Of a stretch of DNA of 64,000 nt, positions 8,256 through 18,245 are shown piece by piece. The stretch covers positions 1 through 64,000 of the forward strand of contig ONQD01000003.1 of NCBI GenBank assembly GCA_900319865.1, given 5' to 3'. Source of the DNA: an uncultured Bacteroidales bacterium (GTDB taxonomy: Bacteria; Bacteroidota; Bacteroidia; Bacteroidales; P3). Each line of letters opens with the position of its first letter. Positions within the stretch are counted from its first letter, which is position 1. The translations under genes were made by a program, and so were the position numbers. Below the pieces are notes generated by a model. It searched no databases. It was given only the letters and a program-made list of their open reading frames with translations, and was not told where the DNA came from.

Positions 8256-10088
8256 ATGCACGACATCTGGAAGGTTTTCCGCTACCTGAAGTTCTACCCC
8301 TGGAACCTCACCGCCAACATCCTCTTCAACATGCTGGCCGTGCTTTTCAACCTTTCCTCTTTTGTCGTCATCGTACCCTTTGTCGAACTCCTTTTCGGCT
8401 CAGGCCAGCCTCCCGCCCAGCTGCCCCCGTTCTCCCTCAGCCAGGACTACCTCTCGCTTGCCATGACCTATGCCCTTTTCCACTACAAAACACGCTATGG
8501 TGTGTGGAGCTGCCTCCTGGCCATTGCCCTGGCCTACGTGTCCTGTTCCTTCCTTTCCAACCTCTGCCGCTATCTCGCCCAATACTTCATCAGCCCCGTG
8601 CGCAATGGCATCACCATGCGCCTTCGCAACGACATCTATGAGAAAATCACCATCCTCCCCGTATCCTACTTCAACTCCCGACGTCGCGGCGACATCATCA
8701 GCCGCATGTCCAACGACCTCTCCGACATCGAATGGGGCGTGCTCACCTCCATCATCTCGCTCGGCAAAGACCCCCTCAACATCATAGTCTTCTGCGCCGC
8801 ACTGCTCTTCATCAGCCCCCGCCTCTTCCTCTATTTCCTGCTCATCCTCCCCGTCACCGTTTGGCTCATCAGTATCATCGGCGTCAGCCTGCGCCGCAAC
8901 TCGGCCAAAGGGCAGTCCAAACTGGGACATCTCTTCGCCCTGCTCGAAGAGTCCCTCTCCGGAATCCGCACCATCAAATCGTTCGGCCAGGAACAGAAAC
9001 ACTCCCTCCGCTTCGCCAAGGCCAACAACGACTACACCCGCAGCATGATCCGCGTAGCAAACCGCCGCGAACTCAGCAGCCCCCTGTCCGAGATACTCCT
9101 CACCCTGGGCCTGGTGTTCATCCTCATTTTGGGCGGCCTCGCAGTCCAGCAGGGCGAGCTGCTCTCGTCTGTCTTCGTCCTTTTCGTCATCCTCTTCGCC
9201 CGTCTCATTCCACCGGTGCAGTCCATCGTCCGCGTATACAACAATCTACAGAAAGCCAACGCCGCCGCCACCCGCATCTACGAAATACTCGAAGCCGACG
9301 AAACCATCTGCGAGAAACCCGATGCCATAGTCCTCCCCGACTTCAACCACTCCATAGAATACCGCAACGTATCCTTTGCCTACCAAACCGACTCCAACAG
9401 TGACCCTGTCTACGTGCTTAAAGGCATCAACCTCACCATTCCCAAAGGCAAAACAATAGCCATTGTAGGCCCCTCTGGCGCCGGCAAAACCACACTCGTC
9501 GACCTCCTCCCCCGTTTCTACGACAGCACCGACGGACAGATACTCATCGACGGCATCCCAATCCGCGACCTCAATATCAATAGCATCCGTGCCCAAGTAG
9601 GTCTCGTTTCGCAAGACTGCATCCTCTTCAACGATACTGTTGCCAACAACATCGCCTTTGGCCGAACCGACTACAGCCTCGACCATGTAAAACAGGCCGC
9701 TATCGTAGCCCACGCCGACGAATTTATCGACCGCATGGAACAAACCTACCAAACCAATATCGGCGACCGCGGCATGAAACTCAGCGGGGGACAGCGGCAA
9801 CGACTCAGCATAGCCCGCGCCGTACTCAAAAATCCACCCATCCTCATACTCGACGAAGCCACCAGCGCCCTCGACACCGAAAACGAACTCCTGGTACAGC
9901 AAGCCCTCGACCAACTCATGGCCGGACGCACCTGCATCGTCATTGCACACCGCCTCTCCACCATCTGCCATGCCGACCTCATCATTGTCATGGACCACGG
10001 TCAAATAATCCAACAAGGCACCCACCAGCAACTCATGTCCCAGGATGGGCTATACAAACGCCTCGTCACCATGCAGTCCTTCCGCTAA
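8256..10088 (+). CDS. ABC exporter, permease-ATPase fusion (MsbA-like)
   Basis: A 610-residue half-transporter. Residues about 1-340 form the type I exporter membrane domain with six predicted helices; residues about 360-605 form the nucleotide-binding domain with Walker A GPSGAGKTTL, Q-loop VSQD, signature LSGGQRQR, Walker B ILILDEATSALD and H-loop IAHRLST. It should homodimerise in the inner membrane. The family includes lipid A flippase MsbA, and Bacteroidota carry several such paralogues, so lipid or LPS-core export is likely but the substrate is not shown. The start at 8256 (MHDIWKVF) is chosen because it follows sufD by 7 bp and leaves a normal N-terminal helix; longer reading upstream overlaps sufD. 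Co-transcription with sufCD is unusual. Confidence 0.9.
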   Translation: MHDIWKVFRYLKFYPWNLTANILFNMLAVLFNLSSFVVIVPFVELLFGSGQPPAQLPPFSLSQDYLSLAMTYALFHYKTRYGVWSCLLAIALAYVSCSFLSNLCRYLAQYFISPVRNGITMRLRNDIYEKITILPVSYFNSRRRGDIISRMSNDLSDIEWGVLTSIISLGKDPLNIIVFCAALLFISPRLFLYFLLILPVTVWLISIIGVSLRRNSAKGQSKLGHLFALLEESLSGIRTIKSFGQEQKHSLRFAKANNDYTRSMIRVANRRELSSPLSEILLTLGLVFILILGGLAVQQGELLSSVFVLFVILFARLIPPVQSIVRVYNNLQKANAAATRIYEILEADETICEKPDAIVLPDFNHSIEYRNVSFAYQTDSNSDPVYVLKGINLTIPKGKTIAIVGPSGAGKTTLVDLLPRFYDSTDGQILIDGIPIRDLNINSIRAQVGLVSQDCILFNDTVANNIAFGRTDYSLDHVKQAAIVAHADEFIDRMEQTYQTNIGDRGMKLSGGQRQRLSIARAVLKNPPILILDEATSALDTENELLVQQALDQLMAGRTCIVIAHRLSTICHADLIIVMDHGQIIQQGTHQQLMSQDGLYKRLVTMQSFR

Positions 10089-10762
10089 TCCCCTATTCCT
10101 CCCACACCATCTTTACCCACATACTCTCCCAACGGCAACCGCTCTTTTTTTCATTTTCTCCCAACGACAAGGAGATAAAGAATCATTGGTGTCCGATAAA
10201 AAGGGATCAAAACATTAACCCCCAATCGGTCATTTGGGTTTAATAGTTTTTTTCATCATTGGGGCTTTTGCCAACTACATTCCATCTTCGCTTACTCTTC
10301 ACCTCTTAGTAAGTTCTTAGTAAGCTTCTCTCTACCAACGCCGTATAGAAAAACTTATGACATAATGAGTTAGGACTAATCTAGTAACGTAGTTTGAGCG
10401 AACTGAAGCAGGATATGTGGCAAAAAGGGGTTGAAACCAGGCCGGATAACGATGCAGGATATGTCATAGCACAATAGGGCAATCGGGGTGGGAACCGCAT
10501 CACCGGTTCGGTCATTAGTATCAGGTTGCATGTTTTTCTTATTGAGTATGCAAAAAGTTTGTGAAGAATTATGGTGTATGGTTGCCTATAACAGGCATTC
10601 GAGAGGTGGGCAATAGTATTGTATCTCTTCAATAGTGGTGCCAATCCATAAACTTGTCGGAGGGGAATAGACCTTTTGCTGTCGAACACCAAGCTATGGG
10701 ATGGACTGGCGACCAACTCAGGCCATGCCTCATTTGAGACTCTAAAACATACTTTTATAACC
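10089..10762. other. Non-coding region between the ABC exporter and rpsA
   Basis: About 670 bp between convergent genes. No convincing reading frame: a 138-codon minus-strand frame (10381-10797) runs through the rpsA terminator and resembles nothing known. Positions 10294-10313 carry a 19-nt sequence (CTCTTCACCTCTTAGYAAG) also found at 23340-23360. The stretch around 10380-10740 has a base composition unlike the dense coding DNA on either side and may be a decayed gene, but I cannot name it. Confidence 0.4.
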
Positions 10763-10795
10763 AAAAAAGAGCTGAAGCAAGAAATGCTCCAGCTC
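10763..10795 (-). terminator. Intrinsic terminator of rpsA
   Basis: On the minus strand an 11-bp stem with one mismatch (GAGCTGGAGCA with TGCTTCAGCTC, positions 10795-10785 and 10779-10769), 5-nt loop, followed by six Ts (10768-10763). It is 37 bp past the rpsA stop codon. Confidence 0.85.
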
Positions 10796-10831
10796 ATAAA
10801 AGGTTATATTAGAATAACTATTTACAAAGAA

Positions 10832-12631
10832 TTATTCGCCTTTTTCTTCTTTCTCGATTTCCTCTTTCAGGCTGGCGAGAACGCTGAGGTCACCAAGGGT
10901 GGTCTTTTCAAGAGCGTCGTTGATTTTCTTGACAGTCTTCTTGGTAGCGCGGTCTTTCTTAACCTCTTCACTCTCGTTCTTGGCACGTTCACCTTCGAGA
11001 GTGTCCTGATAGACGCGGGTGTGGGAAACGATGATTTTCTTGTTCTCTTTCGAGAATTCGATTACCTTGAAATCGAGAGTTTCACCCTGGCGGGCTTTAG
11101 TCTTGTCGGCTTTCTCGAGATGACGCATGGGAGCGAAACCTTCAACGCCATAGGGGAGAGTGATGGTAGCACCCTTGTCGTTGATGTTGGCCACGGTGCC
11201 CTGATGCACGGTTCCGACGGAGAAGAGTGATTCATAAACATCCCAGGGGTTCTCTTCGAGTTGCTTGTGACCGAGGCTGAGGCGACGGTTTTCGGCATCG
11301 ACTTCGAGGACAACGACTTCAATAGTGTCGCCAATCTTGGTGAACTCGGCGGGGTGCTTGATCTTCTTGCTCCAGCTGAGGTCGCTGATGTGGATAAGAC
11401 CGTCAACGCCTTCTTCCAGCTCAACAAAGATGCCGAAATTGGTGAAGTTGCGAACGGTGGCGGTGTGCTTGCTGCCGACAGGATATTTATCGGTGATGGT
11501 CAGCCAAGGATCGGGCATGAGCTGCTTGAGACCGAGGCTCATCTTGCGCTGCTCGCGGTCGAGGGTGAGGACAACAGCTTCGACCTCTTGTCCCACTTTG
11601 AGGAAGTCCTGAGCGCTGCGGAGGTGCTGGCTCCAGCTCATCTCGCTGACGTGGATGAGACCCTCAACACCGGGAACGACCTCGACAAATGCACCGTAGT
11701 CGGCAATGACGACAACTTTACCGTGCACGTGGTCGCCTTCCTTGAGGTTGGGATCGAGAGCATCCCAAGGATGAGGAGTGAGCTGTTTGAGACCGAGAGC
11801 GATGCGGTGTTTAGCCTCATCGAAGTCGAGGATAACGACATTGATTTTCTGATCGAGTTCGACGATGTCCCTAGGATCGGAGACACGGCCCCAGCTGAGG
11901 TCGGTGATATGGACCAAACCGTCTACGCCGCCCAAATCGATGAACACACCATAGGGGGTGATGTTCTTAACGGTTCCTTCCAGAACCTGACCTTTTTCGA
12001 GATGGCTGATGATTTCAGCTTTCTGGGCTTCGATCTCGTCCTCGATAAGGGCCTTGTGGGAAACAACTACATTCTTGTATTCGTGGTTAATCTTGACAAC
12101 CTTGAATTCCATGGTCTTGTCGACGAAGACATCGTAGTCGCGGATGGGTTTAACATCGATTTGCGAACCGGGGAGGAAGGCTTCGATGTTGTCGAACACG
12201 GTGACGATGAGACCACCCTTGGTACGGCTCTTAACGTAACCGGTGATGATTTCCTGCTTGTCGTAGGCTTCGTTGACACGATCCCATGATTTGAGGATGC
12301 GGGCTTTCTTGTGGGAAAGGAGGAGCTGGCCGTTGGAGTCTTCCTGGCTTTCGACATAAACTTCGATTTTGTCGCCCACCTTGAGGTCGGGGTTGTAGCG
12401 GAGTTCGGAAGCGGGGATGACACCGTCGCTCTTAAATCCAATGTTTACGACGGCTTCACGGTCGCTGATGCTGACGATGGTACCTTCGATTACATCCTGT
12501 TCGGTGAAGGATTTGAAGGTTTGCTCGTACTGCTCGGTCATCTGTTTGACCTGTTCGTTGTTGACTTCTTCTTTTTTATCGATAGCACCCCAGTCAAAGT
12601 CTGCTAACGGTTGCACATTTTTATAATCCAT
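10832..12631 (-). CDS. rpsA: 30S ribosomal protein S1
   Basis: A 599-residue S1 protein with six S1/OB-fold RNA-binding repeats, at about residues 47-113, 130-199, 213-283, 299-371, 386-458 and 473-542, then a charged C-terminal tail rich in Glu and Lys. Repeats 3-5 have the classical G-x-V-x-x-I-x-x-Y-G-x-F-(I/V)-x-(L/V)-x-x-G-V-(D/E)-G-L-(I/V)-H-(I/V)-S/T form. S1 brings mRNAs to the 30S subunit; Bacteroidota largely lack Shine-Dalgarno use, so S1 probably carries much of the start-site recognition. Length is normal for the phylum. A -7 element at 12737-12744 predicts a leader of about 100 nt, long for this window, which could serve autoregulation. Confidence 0.97.
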   Translation of the reverse strand: MDYKNVQPLADFDWGAIDKKEEVNNEQVKQMTEQYEQTFKSFTEQDVIEGTIVSISDREAVVNIGFKSDGVIPASELRYNPDLKVGDKIEVYVESQEDSNGQLLLSHKKARILKSWDRVNEAYDKQEIITGYVKSRTKGGLIVTVFDNIEAFLPGSQIDVKPIRDYDVFVDKTMEFKVVKINHEYKNVVVSHKALIEDEIEAQKAEIISHLEKGQVLEGTVKNITPYGVFIDLGGVDGLVHITDLSWGRVSDPRDIVELDQKINVVILDFDEAKHRIALGLKQLTPHPWDALDPNLKEGDHVHGKVVVIADYGAFVEVVPGVEGLIHVSEMSWSQHLRSAQDFLKVGQEVEAVVLTLDREQRKMSLGLKQLMPDPWLTITDKYPVGSKHTATVRNFTNFGIFVELEEGVDGLIHISDLSWSKKIKHPAEFTKIGDTIEVVVLEVDAENRRLSLGHKQLEENPWDVYESLFSVGTVHQGTVANINDKGATITLPYGVEGFAPMRHLEKADKTKARQGETLDFKVIEFSKENKKIIVSHTRVYQDTLEGERAKNESEEVKKDRATKKTVKKINDALEKTTLGDLSVLASLKEEIEKEEKGE

Positions 12632-13009
12632 GTGTGAGATTTGTGATTTATGGCCGCTTGCCCGACCGGGTTAAACTTACATAACACACTCGAAACCATC
12701 CAATTGGCAAGAATCAAACTATCCAAGTGTAGAGTGCAAAGATACGAAAAATAATTGAACCGCAAAGTATTTTTATCAAAAAGCATTATCTAACGGCCAG
12801 TTGTACAATAATAGCATATCGGACATTGGGAGGCTTATCCATCTCTGCGGACACAGGTCCCACCGACCGATTTGGGATAAGAAACGAGGCTGATAACGGG
12901 ATTAGGAATGACCCCGACTGGTCAACATGCTTCAATAAGTGAAAAAAAATAGAAGTGTACGGCAATAAAACTGGCACTATGCCGTTAGTAAGAATAAATT
13001 ATTATCAAT
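12632..13009. other. rpsA leader and upstream intergenic region
   Basis: 378 bp between divergent genes. The proximal 100 bp is the predicted rpsA leader, below the -7 element at 12737-12744. The rest shows no coding frame or RNA gene. No clear -7 element was found for the rightward gene at 13010. Confidence 0.5.
12737..12744 (-). promoter_or_regulatory. -7 promoter element of rpsA
   Basis: Minus-strand TATCTTTG followed by CACTC; transcription start expected near 12730, giving a leader of about 100 nt. Confidence 0.7.
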
Positions 13010-13513
13010 ATGTCACAGTCATCATTTTTCAATAATCCGCCAGTCAAGATTCTTCTTATCACGCTTCTTATGATTGCCGTGCTCGTTGTGGGTTTCATCC
13101 CGCTGACGTTGGTATTGATTATGAAACAGACTTTGTTAATCAAAGTGATAATTGCAACATCGGGTATTCTCTGGGCCATCTTTACCGATATTTTTCTTTG
13201 GAACAGAACTGATTATATCCAGATATGGCACCAGTGGAGACACGACATCAAGCATCAAAAGCAGCGGTCCATACGCGAAAAGTATCCAGAGTATATGGCC
13301 TTGCGGGAGAAATATCCGTTGTCGATACGCCGCTATGAGCAACACACCCGCCATCGCAAAGAGAAGATAAGCGAGGAACAGATGATTGAAAACGCACTGA
13401 AGGTGGACGAGAAGGAATGGGCAGAGCGCGAAGCATTCAGACGGGAGGCTAAAGAAGAACGCGATTCATATAATAAAAAAGACAGCTCCTCACATAACGG
13501 AGCAATCATATAG
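13010..13513 (+). CDS. Small two-helix membrane protein of unknown function
   Basis: A 167-residue protein I do not recognise. Two predicted membrane helices (about 13-36 and 43-64) are followed by a long hydrophilic, highly charged tail (about 70-167) rich in Arg, Lys and Glu, probably helical, on the cytoplasmic side by the positive-inside rule. No catalytic motif is visible. The gene stands alone and ends just before a bidirectional terminator at 13531-13567. Codon use looks like its neighbours, which supports a real gene. Confidence 0.65.
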   Translation: MSQSSFFNNPPVKILLITLLMIAVLVVGFIPLTLVLIMKQTLLIKVIIATSGILWAIFTDIFLWNRTDYIQIWHQWRHDIKHQKQRSIREKYPEYMALREKYPLSIRRYEQHTRHRKEKISEEQMIENALKVDEKEWAEREAFRREAKEERDSYNKKDSSSHNGAII

Positions 13514-13530
13514 AATACCTCTTACAGAAT

Positions 13531-13567
13531 AAGAGGGGCGGTTTCGCGAAAGGAAACCGCCCCTCTT
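13531..13567. terminator. Bidirectional terminator between convergent genes
   Basis: A perfect 15-bp stem (13531-13545 with 13553-13567) and 7-nt loop GCGAAAG; GC-rich core CGGTTTC/GAAACCG. It separates the small membrane protein (+) from the sugar permease (-). The T tail is short on both sides. Confidence 0.85.
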
Positions 13568-13592
13568 TGTGTATACAGATTGAATCGATTTG

Positions 13593-14885
13593 TTATTTTG
13601 TTGAGATGTCTTTGTTGACATTGCGGCTGCCCACCAAAGCGTAGAAAAGGATATAGGCAAAGCCGGCAACAACAATCCAATAGCTGGGCTGATAGCCTGC
13701 AGGACCGAAGATGTCGACCACAGCGTTCATAAGCAGCGGGAGAATGCCACCACCGCACACCAACGCCATGAAGAGGCCGGAGGCACGCTCGGTGTATTTG
13801 CCAAGACCCTCGACAGCAAGGTTGAAGATACCGCCCCACATAACGGAAGTGCAGAGACCGACACAGACCAACAAGGCTGCGCTGAGGGGAATGAGGTTCA
13901 TACCAAAGCCGCGGGCACCATTGAACCCGGGGAAACTGACCATGGTGGAAGCAGGGATGAAGATGGCAAGAACCACGAGGATGACAGCAGCACTGGCTAC
14001 AACGGCAATCATTTTGCGGGCAGAGACCTTGCTGCCTACCAGACCACCAATAAGACGTCCCACAAGCATGAGAAGCCAGTAGAAAGCAGTGACCGAGCCA
14101 GCAACGGCCTCGGCACTGATACCTTCACCAAAGAAATGCATCTCGGGATTCTGAAGCCACTTGTTCAATACATTGGGCACACCCACTTCGACACCCACAT
14201 AGATGAATATGGCAATAGCACCCAAAACGAAATGGCGGAACTGGAAGATACCCTTCAAGGGGACATCGGCAGCTGCCTGTTTGGATTCCTCGTTTTCGGG
14301 TATCTTGGTGAGCAAGATAACCACGAATGCCAGAGCAAAGATGGCCAGAGCAGTATACATGAGCGGGAAAGTGTCGCTAATCTTGGCGTCCACAATACTG
14401 GGGATGAGGAGGCCGGTGATAACGATAACCGCAGTGCCACAAAGGGAGTTGAAAGTGCCACCGAACTGGATGAGCTGGTTGCCCTTGTTGCCACCGCCAC
14501 CCAAACGGTTGAGCATGGGGTTGACAACAGTGTTAAGCAGGCACATACTGAAACCGGCAATGAAGGCACCGATGAGATATACGGCGAAACTGCCAACCAA
14601 CCCCGAACAGAGCTGGATGCCCACACCGACAAATCCTACAGCCACGGCAATGAGGGCGGTGACTTTATAGCCGCGTTTCTGCAAGAGGTTGCCAGCGGGT
14701 ATACCCATGATGGCATAGGCAATGAAATTGGCGAAAACGCCCAAAGTACCCTGCCAGTTGGGAATGGTGAACTGGTTTTTCAGAATATCGCCCATGGGGG
14801 AGGCGAGGTTGGTGACGAAGGATATCATGCCGAAGAGCAGTATCATCACCACAATGGGGACAAAATAGTTTTGTTTCTTTTCCAT
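13593..14885 (-). CDS. MFS sugar permease, FucP/GluP type
   Basis: A 430-residue major facilitator with twelve predicted helices, of the fucose/glucose-galactose:H+ symporter subfamily. The first helix region (FVTNLASPMGDILKNQF), the G-x-L-x-Q-(K/R)-x-G-Y-K loop after helix 2 and the long N-P-M-L-N-R-L segment after helix 4 match that subfamily. The likely substrate is a hexose or deoxyhexose; specificity cannot be read from sequence. No sugar kinase, isomerase or regulator is adjacent. It lies 92 bp after atpG on the same strand, separated by a strong hairpin terminator; no -7 element of its own was found. Confidence 0.88.
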   Translation of the reverse strand: MEKKQNYFVPIVVMILLFGMISFVTNLASPMGDILKNQFTIPNWQGTLGVFANFIAYAIMGIPAGNLLQKRGYKVTALIAVAVGFVGVGIQLCSGLVGSFAVYLIGAFIAGFSMCLLNTVVNPMLNRLGGGGNKGNQLIQFGGTFNSLCGTAVIVITGLLIPSIVDAKISDTFPLMYTALAIFALAFVVILLTKIPENEESKQAAADVPLKGIFQFRHFVLGAIAIFIYVGVEVGVPNVLNKWLQNPEMHFFGEGISAEAVAGSVTAFYWLLMLVGRLIGGLVGSKVSARKMIAVVASAAVILVVLAIFIPASTMVSFPGFNGARGFGMNLIPLSAALLVCVGLCTSVMWGGIFNLAVEGLGKYTERASGLFMALVCGGGILPLLMNAVVDIFGPAGYQPSYWIVVAGFAYILFYALVGSRNVNKDISTK

Positions 14886-14904
14886 ATTAGAGAGGATTTA
14901 AATT

Positions 14905-14947
14905 TCTAAAAATGTGACGCATGGGAAAAGACTTTCTCATGCGCCAC
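14905..14947 (-). terminator. Intrinsic terminator of the ATP synthase cluster
   Basis: Hairpin 14914-14947 with arms GTG-x-CGCATG-GGAAA and TTTCT-CATGCG-x-CAC (one internal mismatch, one G-T pair) and a 4-nt loop. Read on the minus strand it is followed by ATTTTTAG. It lies between atpG and the sugar permease. Confidence 0.8.
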
Positions 14948-14976
14948 AGTTTATGTTGTTTCTATTGTTCACTTAC

Positions 14977-15864
14977 CTAACCTTTCAGAGCTTCCGAGCC
15001 AGAGACTATTTCGATAATCTCGTTGGTGATGGCAGCCTGACGGGCTTTATTGTAACTGAGACGCAAATCTTTGAGAAGTTCGGTGGCATTGTCGGTTGCC
15101 TTCTGCATGGCATTCATGCGGGCACCGTGCTCGGCAGCCAACGAGTCGAGCACAACACGATAGAACTGGGAGCGAAGGGTGAGCGGAATCATTTCGCGCA
15201 TGATTTCCTCTTTCGACGGCTCGAAAATATAATCGTTATTGGTACGTTTGGCAGACGAGCTATTAGAAGCCTGCGGAACAATGGGCAGGAACTGCTCGGT
15301 GCTGAGAATCTGCACCAACGAATTCTTGAATTGATTATAAATCAGTTCCACACGGTCGAACTTCTTGTCGCAGAACTGTTGCATGATGCTGTCGGACAAA
15401 GAGGCAACGGCATCGAAAGTAGCATTGTCGAGCATCTCATCATAGGTGCCCACTATATTGTCAAACCGCTTAGAGAAGTATTCAGTGCACCGTTTCCCAA
15501 TGGTAATCATGCTCAGTGCTGCAGGCTGGTCGGCTGTGGCAGAGGCACGATAGTAGTCGATGCGCGACTGGGCCTGCTTAATAACATTGCTATTGAAAGC
15601 GCCACACAGACCCTTGTTGGAGGTAACCACCACCAAAAGCACATGTTCCAGTTTGCGAACTTCGTGGTAAGGAGTGAGAATGCCGTCGCCAGTGTCGATG
15701 TTTGACACTATGTCGCTCAACTGGTTGGAGTAGGGGCGCATGCCGATGATAGCATTCTGCGCACGGCGGAACTTAGCAGCCGACACCATCTTCATAGCAG
15801 AGGTAATCTGCTGGGTTGAGCTGACGGAAGCAATTCGGGTCCTTACCTCTTTTAAATTTGCCAT
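14977..15864 (-). CDS. atpG: ATP synthase F1 subunit gamma
   Basis: A 295-residue gamma subunit, the rotating central stalk of F1. The N-terminal coiled-coil start (LKEVRTRIASVSSTQQITSAMKMVSAAKFRRAQ) and the C-terminal segment (RMNAMQKATDNATELLKDLRLSYNKARQAAITNEIIEIVSGSEAL) are diagnostic. The central domain has the V-V-T-S-(N/D)-K-G-L-C-G motif. Length is normal. It is the last gene of the leftward atpE-F-H-A-G cluster, 6 bp after atpA, and is followed by a terminator, so beta and epsilon are not in this transcript. Confidence 0.97.
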   Translation of the reverse strand: MANLKEVRTRIASVSSTQQITSAMKMVSAAKFRRAQNAIIGMRPYSNQLSDIVSNIDTGDGILTPYHEVRKLEHVLLVVVTSNKGLCGAFNSNVIKQAQSRIDYYRASATADQPAALSMITIGKRCTEYFSKRFDNIVGTYDEMLDNATFDAVASLSDSIMQQFCDKKFDRVELIYNQFKNSLVQILSTEQFLPIVPQASNSSSAKRTNNDYIFEPSKEEIMREMIPLTLRSQFYRVVLDSLAAEHGARMNAMQKATDNATELLKDLRLSYNKARQAAITNEIIEIVSGSEALKG

Positions 15865-15870
15865 ACTTGA

Positions 15871-17451
15871 TTATTTTGTATATTTCTCAGCCATATTGAG
15901 AGCCACTTCCTTGAGTGTATCCAAATCGGCGTCCAGAAGTTTACCTTGACGGAGGTTTCCTAAAATATCGGCGTGGTTCTGACGCAGATAGTAGAGGTAC
16001 TCTGTCTCAAAGTTGTGAACCATATTGGTGGGAACTTTCTGCAACAAGCCCTTTGTGCCACAGAAAATAATGGCCACCTGGTCTTCGACTGGCATGGGAC
16101 TATATTGGGGCTGTTTGAGGATTTCCACGTTTCGGGCACCCTTGTCAAGCACTGCCTTAGTAGCAGCATCTAGGTCGGAGCCGAACTTGGAGAATGCCTC
16201 CAGCTCACGGTACTGAGCCTGATCCAGTTTCAAAGTACCGGCTATCTTCTTCATGGATTTAATCTGAGCCTTGCCACCAACACGCGACACCGAGATACCC
16301 ACATTAATGGCCGGACGGATACCGGCATTGAACAGGTTGGTCTCGAGGAATATCTGACCATCAGTAATGGAGATAACATTCGTGGGGATATAGGCTGAAA
16401 CGTCGCCTGCCTGGGTTTCGATGATAGGCAGAGCGGTCAACGAGCCACCACCTTTCACCTTGTCCTTCAAACAGGCAGGAAGGTCGTTCATCTGGCGGGC
16501 AATCTCATCGCTCTGAATGATGCGGGCAGCACGTTCGAGCAAGCGGCTATGCAGATAGAACACATCGCCGGGATAAGCCTCACGTCCGGGGGGGCGACGG
16601 AGAAGCAACGAGACTTCGCGGTAAGCGACAGCCTGTTTGCTCAAATCGTCGTAAATGACCAGAGCGTTGCGTCCAGTATCGCGGAAATACTCACCGATAG
16701 CGGCACCAGCAAAAGGAGCATAGAACTGCATTGCAGCAGGGTCGGAAGCCGTGGCGGCCACAACTATAGTGTAATCCATGGCACCCTTTTCCTCAAGGTT
16801 CTTCACCATATTGGCCACCGTGGAGCCTTTCTGACCACAAGCCACATAAATGCAATATACGGGGTCACCGGCATCATAAAAATTCTTCTGATTGATGATA
16901 GTGTCAATGGCGATAGCCGTTTTACCCGTTTGGCGGTCACCAATGATGAGTTCGCGCTGACCTCGTCCGATAGGAATCATGGAGTCGATAGCCTTGATGC
17001 CCGTTTGCAGAGGCTGCTCAACGGGTTGACGGAAAATGACACCGGGAGCCTTACGTTCGATGGGCATCTCAAACAACTCACCTTCGATATGGCCCTTACC
17101 GTCAATGGGTTCACCAATAGTGTTGATGACACGTCCCACCAATCCTTCGCCCACCTTAATAGAGGCAATGCGCTTGGTACGTTTCACCGTGTCGCCCTCA
17201 TTGATAGAGCTGGCCTCAGCCAACATCACTACGCCAACATTATCTTCCTCAAGGTTCTGCACAATGCCCTGCTCGCCGGTGGAGAACTCCACCAACTCGC
17301 CCGACTGTGCATTGTTAAGACCATACACACGTGCAATGCCGTCGCCGACAGTCAGCACAGTGCCCACCTCTTCCAGTGCCACATCGAGATCGACATCGGC
17401 CAATTGCTTCTTCAAGATAGCAGATACTTCGGCAGGTTTAATTTCTGACAT
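15871..17451 (-). CDS. atpA: ATP synthase F1 subunit alpha
   Basis: A 526-residue alpha subunit, the regulatory nucleotide-binding partner of beta in F1. Walker [10 protein letters not shown], the [41 protein letters not shown] block (family signature region) and the alpha-type Gln in the nucleotide site are present; the C-terminus [10 protein letters not shown] is unremarkable. Length is slightly above the E. coli protein, as usual in Bacteroidota. Gene order with atpH upstream (100 bp gap) and atpG downstream (6 bp gap) is standard. Confidence 0.98.
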   Translation of the reverse strand: MSEIKPAEVSAILKKQLADVDLDVALEEVGTVLTVGDGIARVYGLNNAQSGELVEFSTGEQGIVQNLEEDNVGVVMLAEASSINEGDTVKRTKRIASIKVGEGLVGRVINTIGEPIDGKGHIEGELFEMPIERKAPGVIFRQPVEQPLQTGIKAIDSMIPIGRGQRELIIGDRQTGKTAIAIDTIINQKNFYDAGDPVYCIYVACGQKGSTVANMVKNLEEKGAMDYTIVVAATASDPAAMQFYAPFAGAAIGEYFRDTGRNALVIYDDLSKQAVAYREVSLLLRRPPGREAYPGDVFYLHSRLLERAARIIQSDEIARQMNDLPACLKDKVKGGGSLTALPIIETQAGDVSAYIPTNVISITDGQIFLETNLFNAGIRPAINVGISVSRVGGKAQIKSMKKIAGTLKLDQAQYRELEAFSKFGSDLDAATKAVLDKGARNVEILKQPQYSPMPVEDQVAIIFCGTKGLLQKVPTNMVHNFETEYLYYLRQNHADILGNLRQGKLLDADLDTLKEVALNMAEKYTK

Positions 17452-17552
17452 ATACTATATTTTTTTATTACATTATTTCTACTTATGTTTTCTGTCCATG
17501 TCCCGTAGACTGAAACAACAAACGGGGTGCATGGAACCTTCCCTGGATGCAG

Positions 17553-18110
17553 TTAAAGCTTGCTCTCGTAAATGTTCTTGGCAAACTCTATACGCAATTT
17601 GGCCAGATGAGTACTGATACGGGCGTCGTACATCCTGTTATCAAACTCGAGCGCCAGTCCTCCCACAATACGGGGGTCTGTTTGGGCAACAAGCTCCACA
17701 TCCTTCTGAGTATAGCTCGACACCACATCCGAGGCCAATTTCTGCAACGAACTGTCCGCCTCCACAGCGGTGGTCAAATGCGTCAACACCACACCATGGT
17801 CCTTGCGGTAGAGATCCATATATGAGTTGCTAATCCCTTGCATATTCACCGAGCGTTTCTTTCTCACCACAAAGGAGAGAAAAGCCATGGTCACTTCGCA
17901 AACATGGCTGGCAAACAAGTCGGTCACAATAGCCACCTTTTTCGAGGGTTTGATCTCGGGATTGCGGAAAACGGCTTTCAGCTCGCGGTTTTCTCCGCAC
18001 ACGCTGCCCACCAGTCTCATATCCTCAGCCACACGGTCCTGCTGGTTGCTCTCGGATGCCAGCAAGAACAAAGCCTTGGCGTAGTTACTATTTATCTTAT
18101 AATCCTGCAT
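17553..18110 (-). CDS. atpH: ATP synthase F1 subunit delta
   Basis: A 185-residue delta (OSCP) subunit linking F1 to the peripheral b stalk. The N-terminal helical domain begins NSNYAKALFLLA, and the C-terminal motif (DPRIVGGLALEFDNRMYDARISTHLAKL) contains the conserved G-G-x-x-x-x-x-x-x-x-x-D-x-S signature. It sits between atpF and atpA. Gaps on both sides (about 135 and 100 bp) are wide for an atp operon and hold no gene that I can see. Confidence 0.93.
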   Translation of the reverse strand: MQDYKINSNYAKALFLLASESNQQDRVAEDMRLVGSVCGENRELKAVFRNPEIKPSKKVAIVTDLFASHVCEVTMAFLSFVVRKKRSVNMQGISNSYMDLYRKDHGVVLTHLTTAVEADSSLQKLASDVVSSYTQKDVELVAQTDPRIVGGLALEFDNRMYDARISTHLAKLRIEFAKNIYESKL

Positions 18111-18245
18111 ACTTCTTTTCTGATTGGAATTCTGGAAGGAGTAGTGGGGCTGTTCCCTTATTTTCTTCCGAGCCGGTTGCCCAACTCATTCGAACTCACT
18201 CAGGGACATTCCGCCGTCCTACCTCACCTCCATCTTTTCACAACA

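Noticed and set aside
10381..10797. 138-codon minus-strand frame downstream of rpsA
   Set aside because: Starts within or past the rpsA terminator, has no promoter, and its sequence resembles no family.
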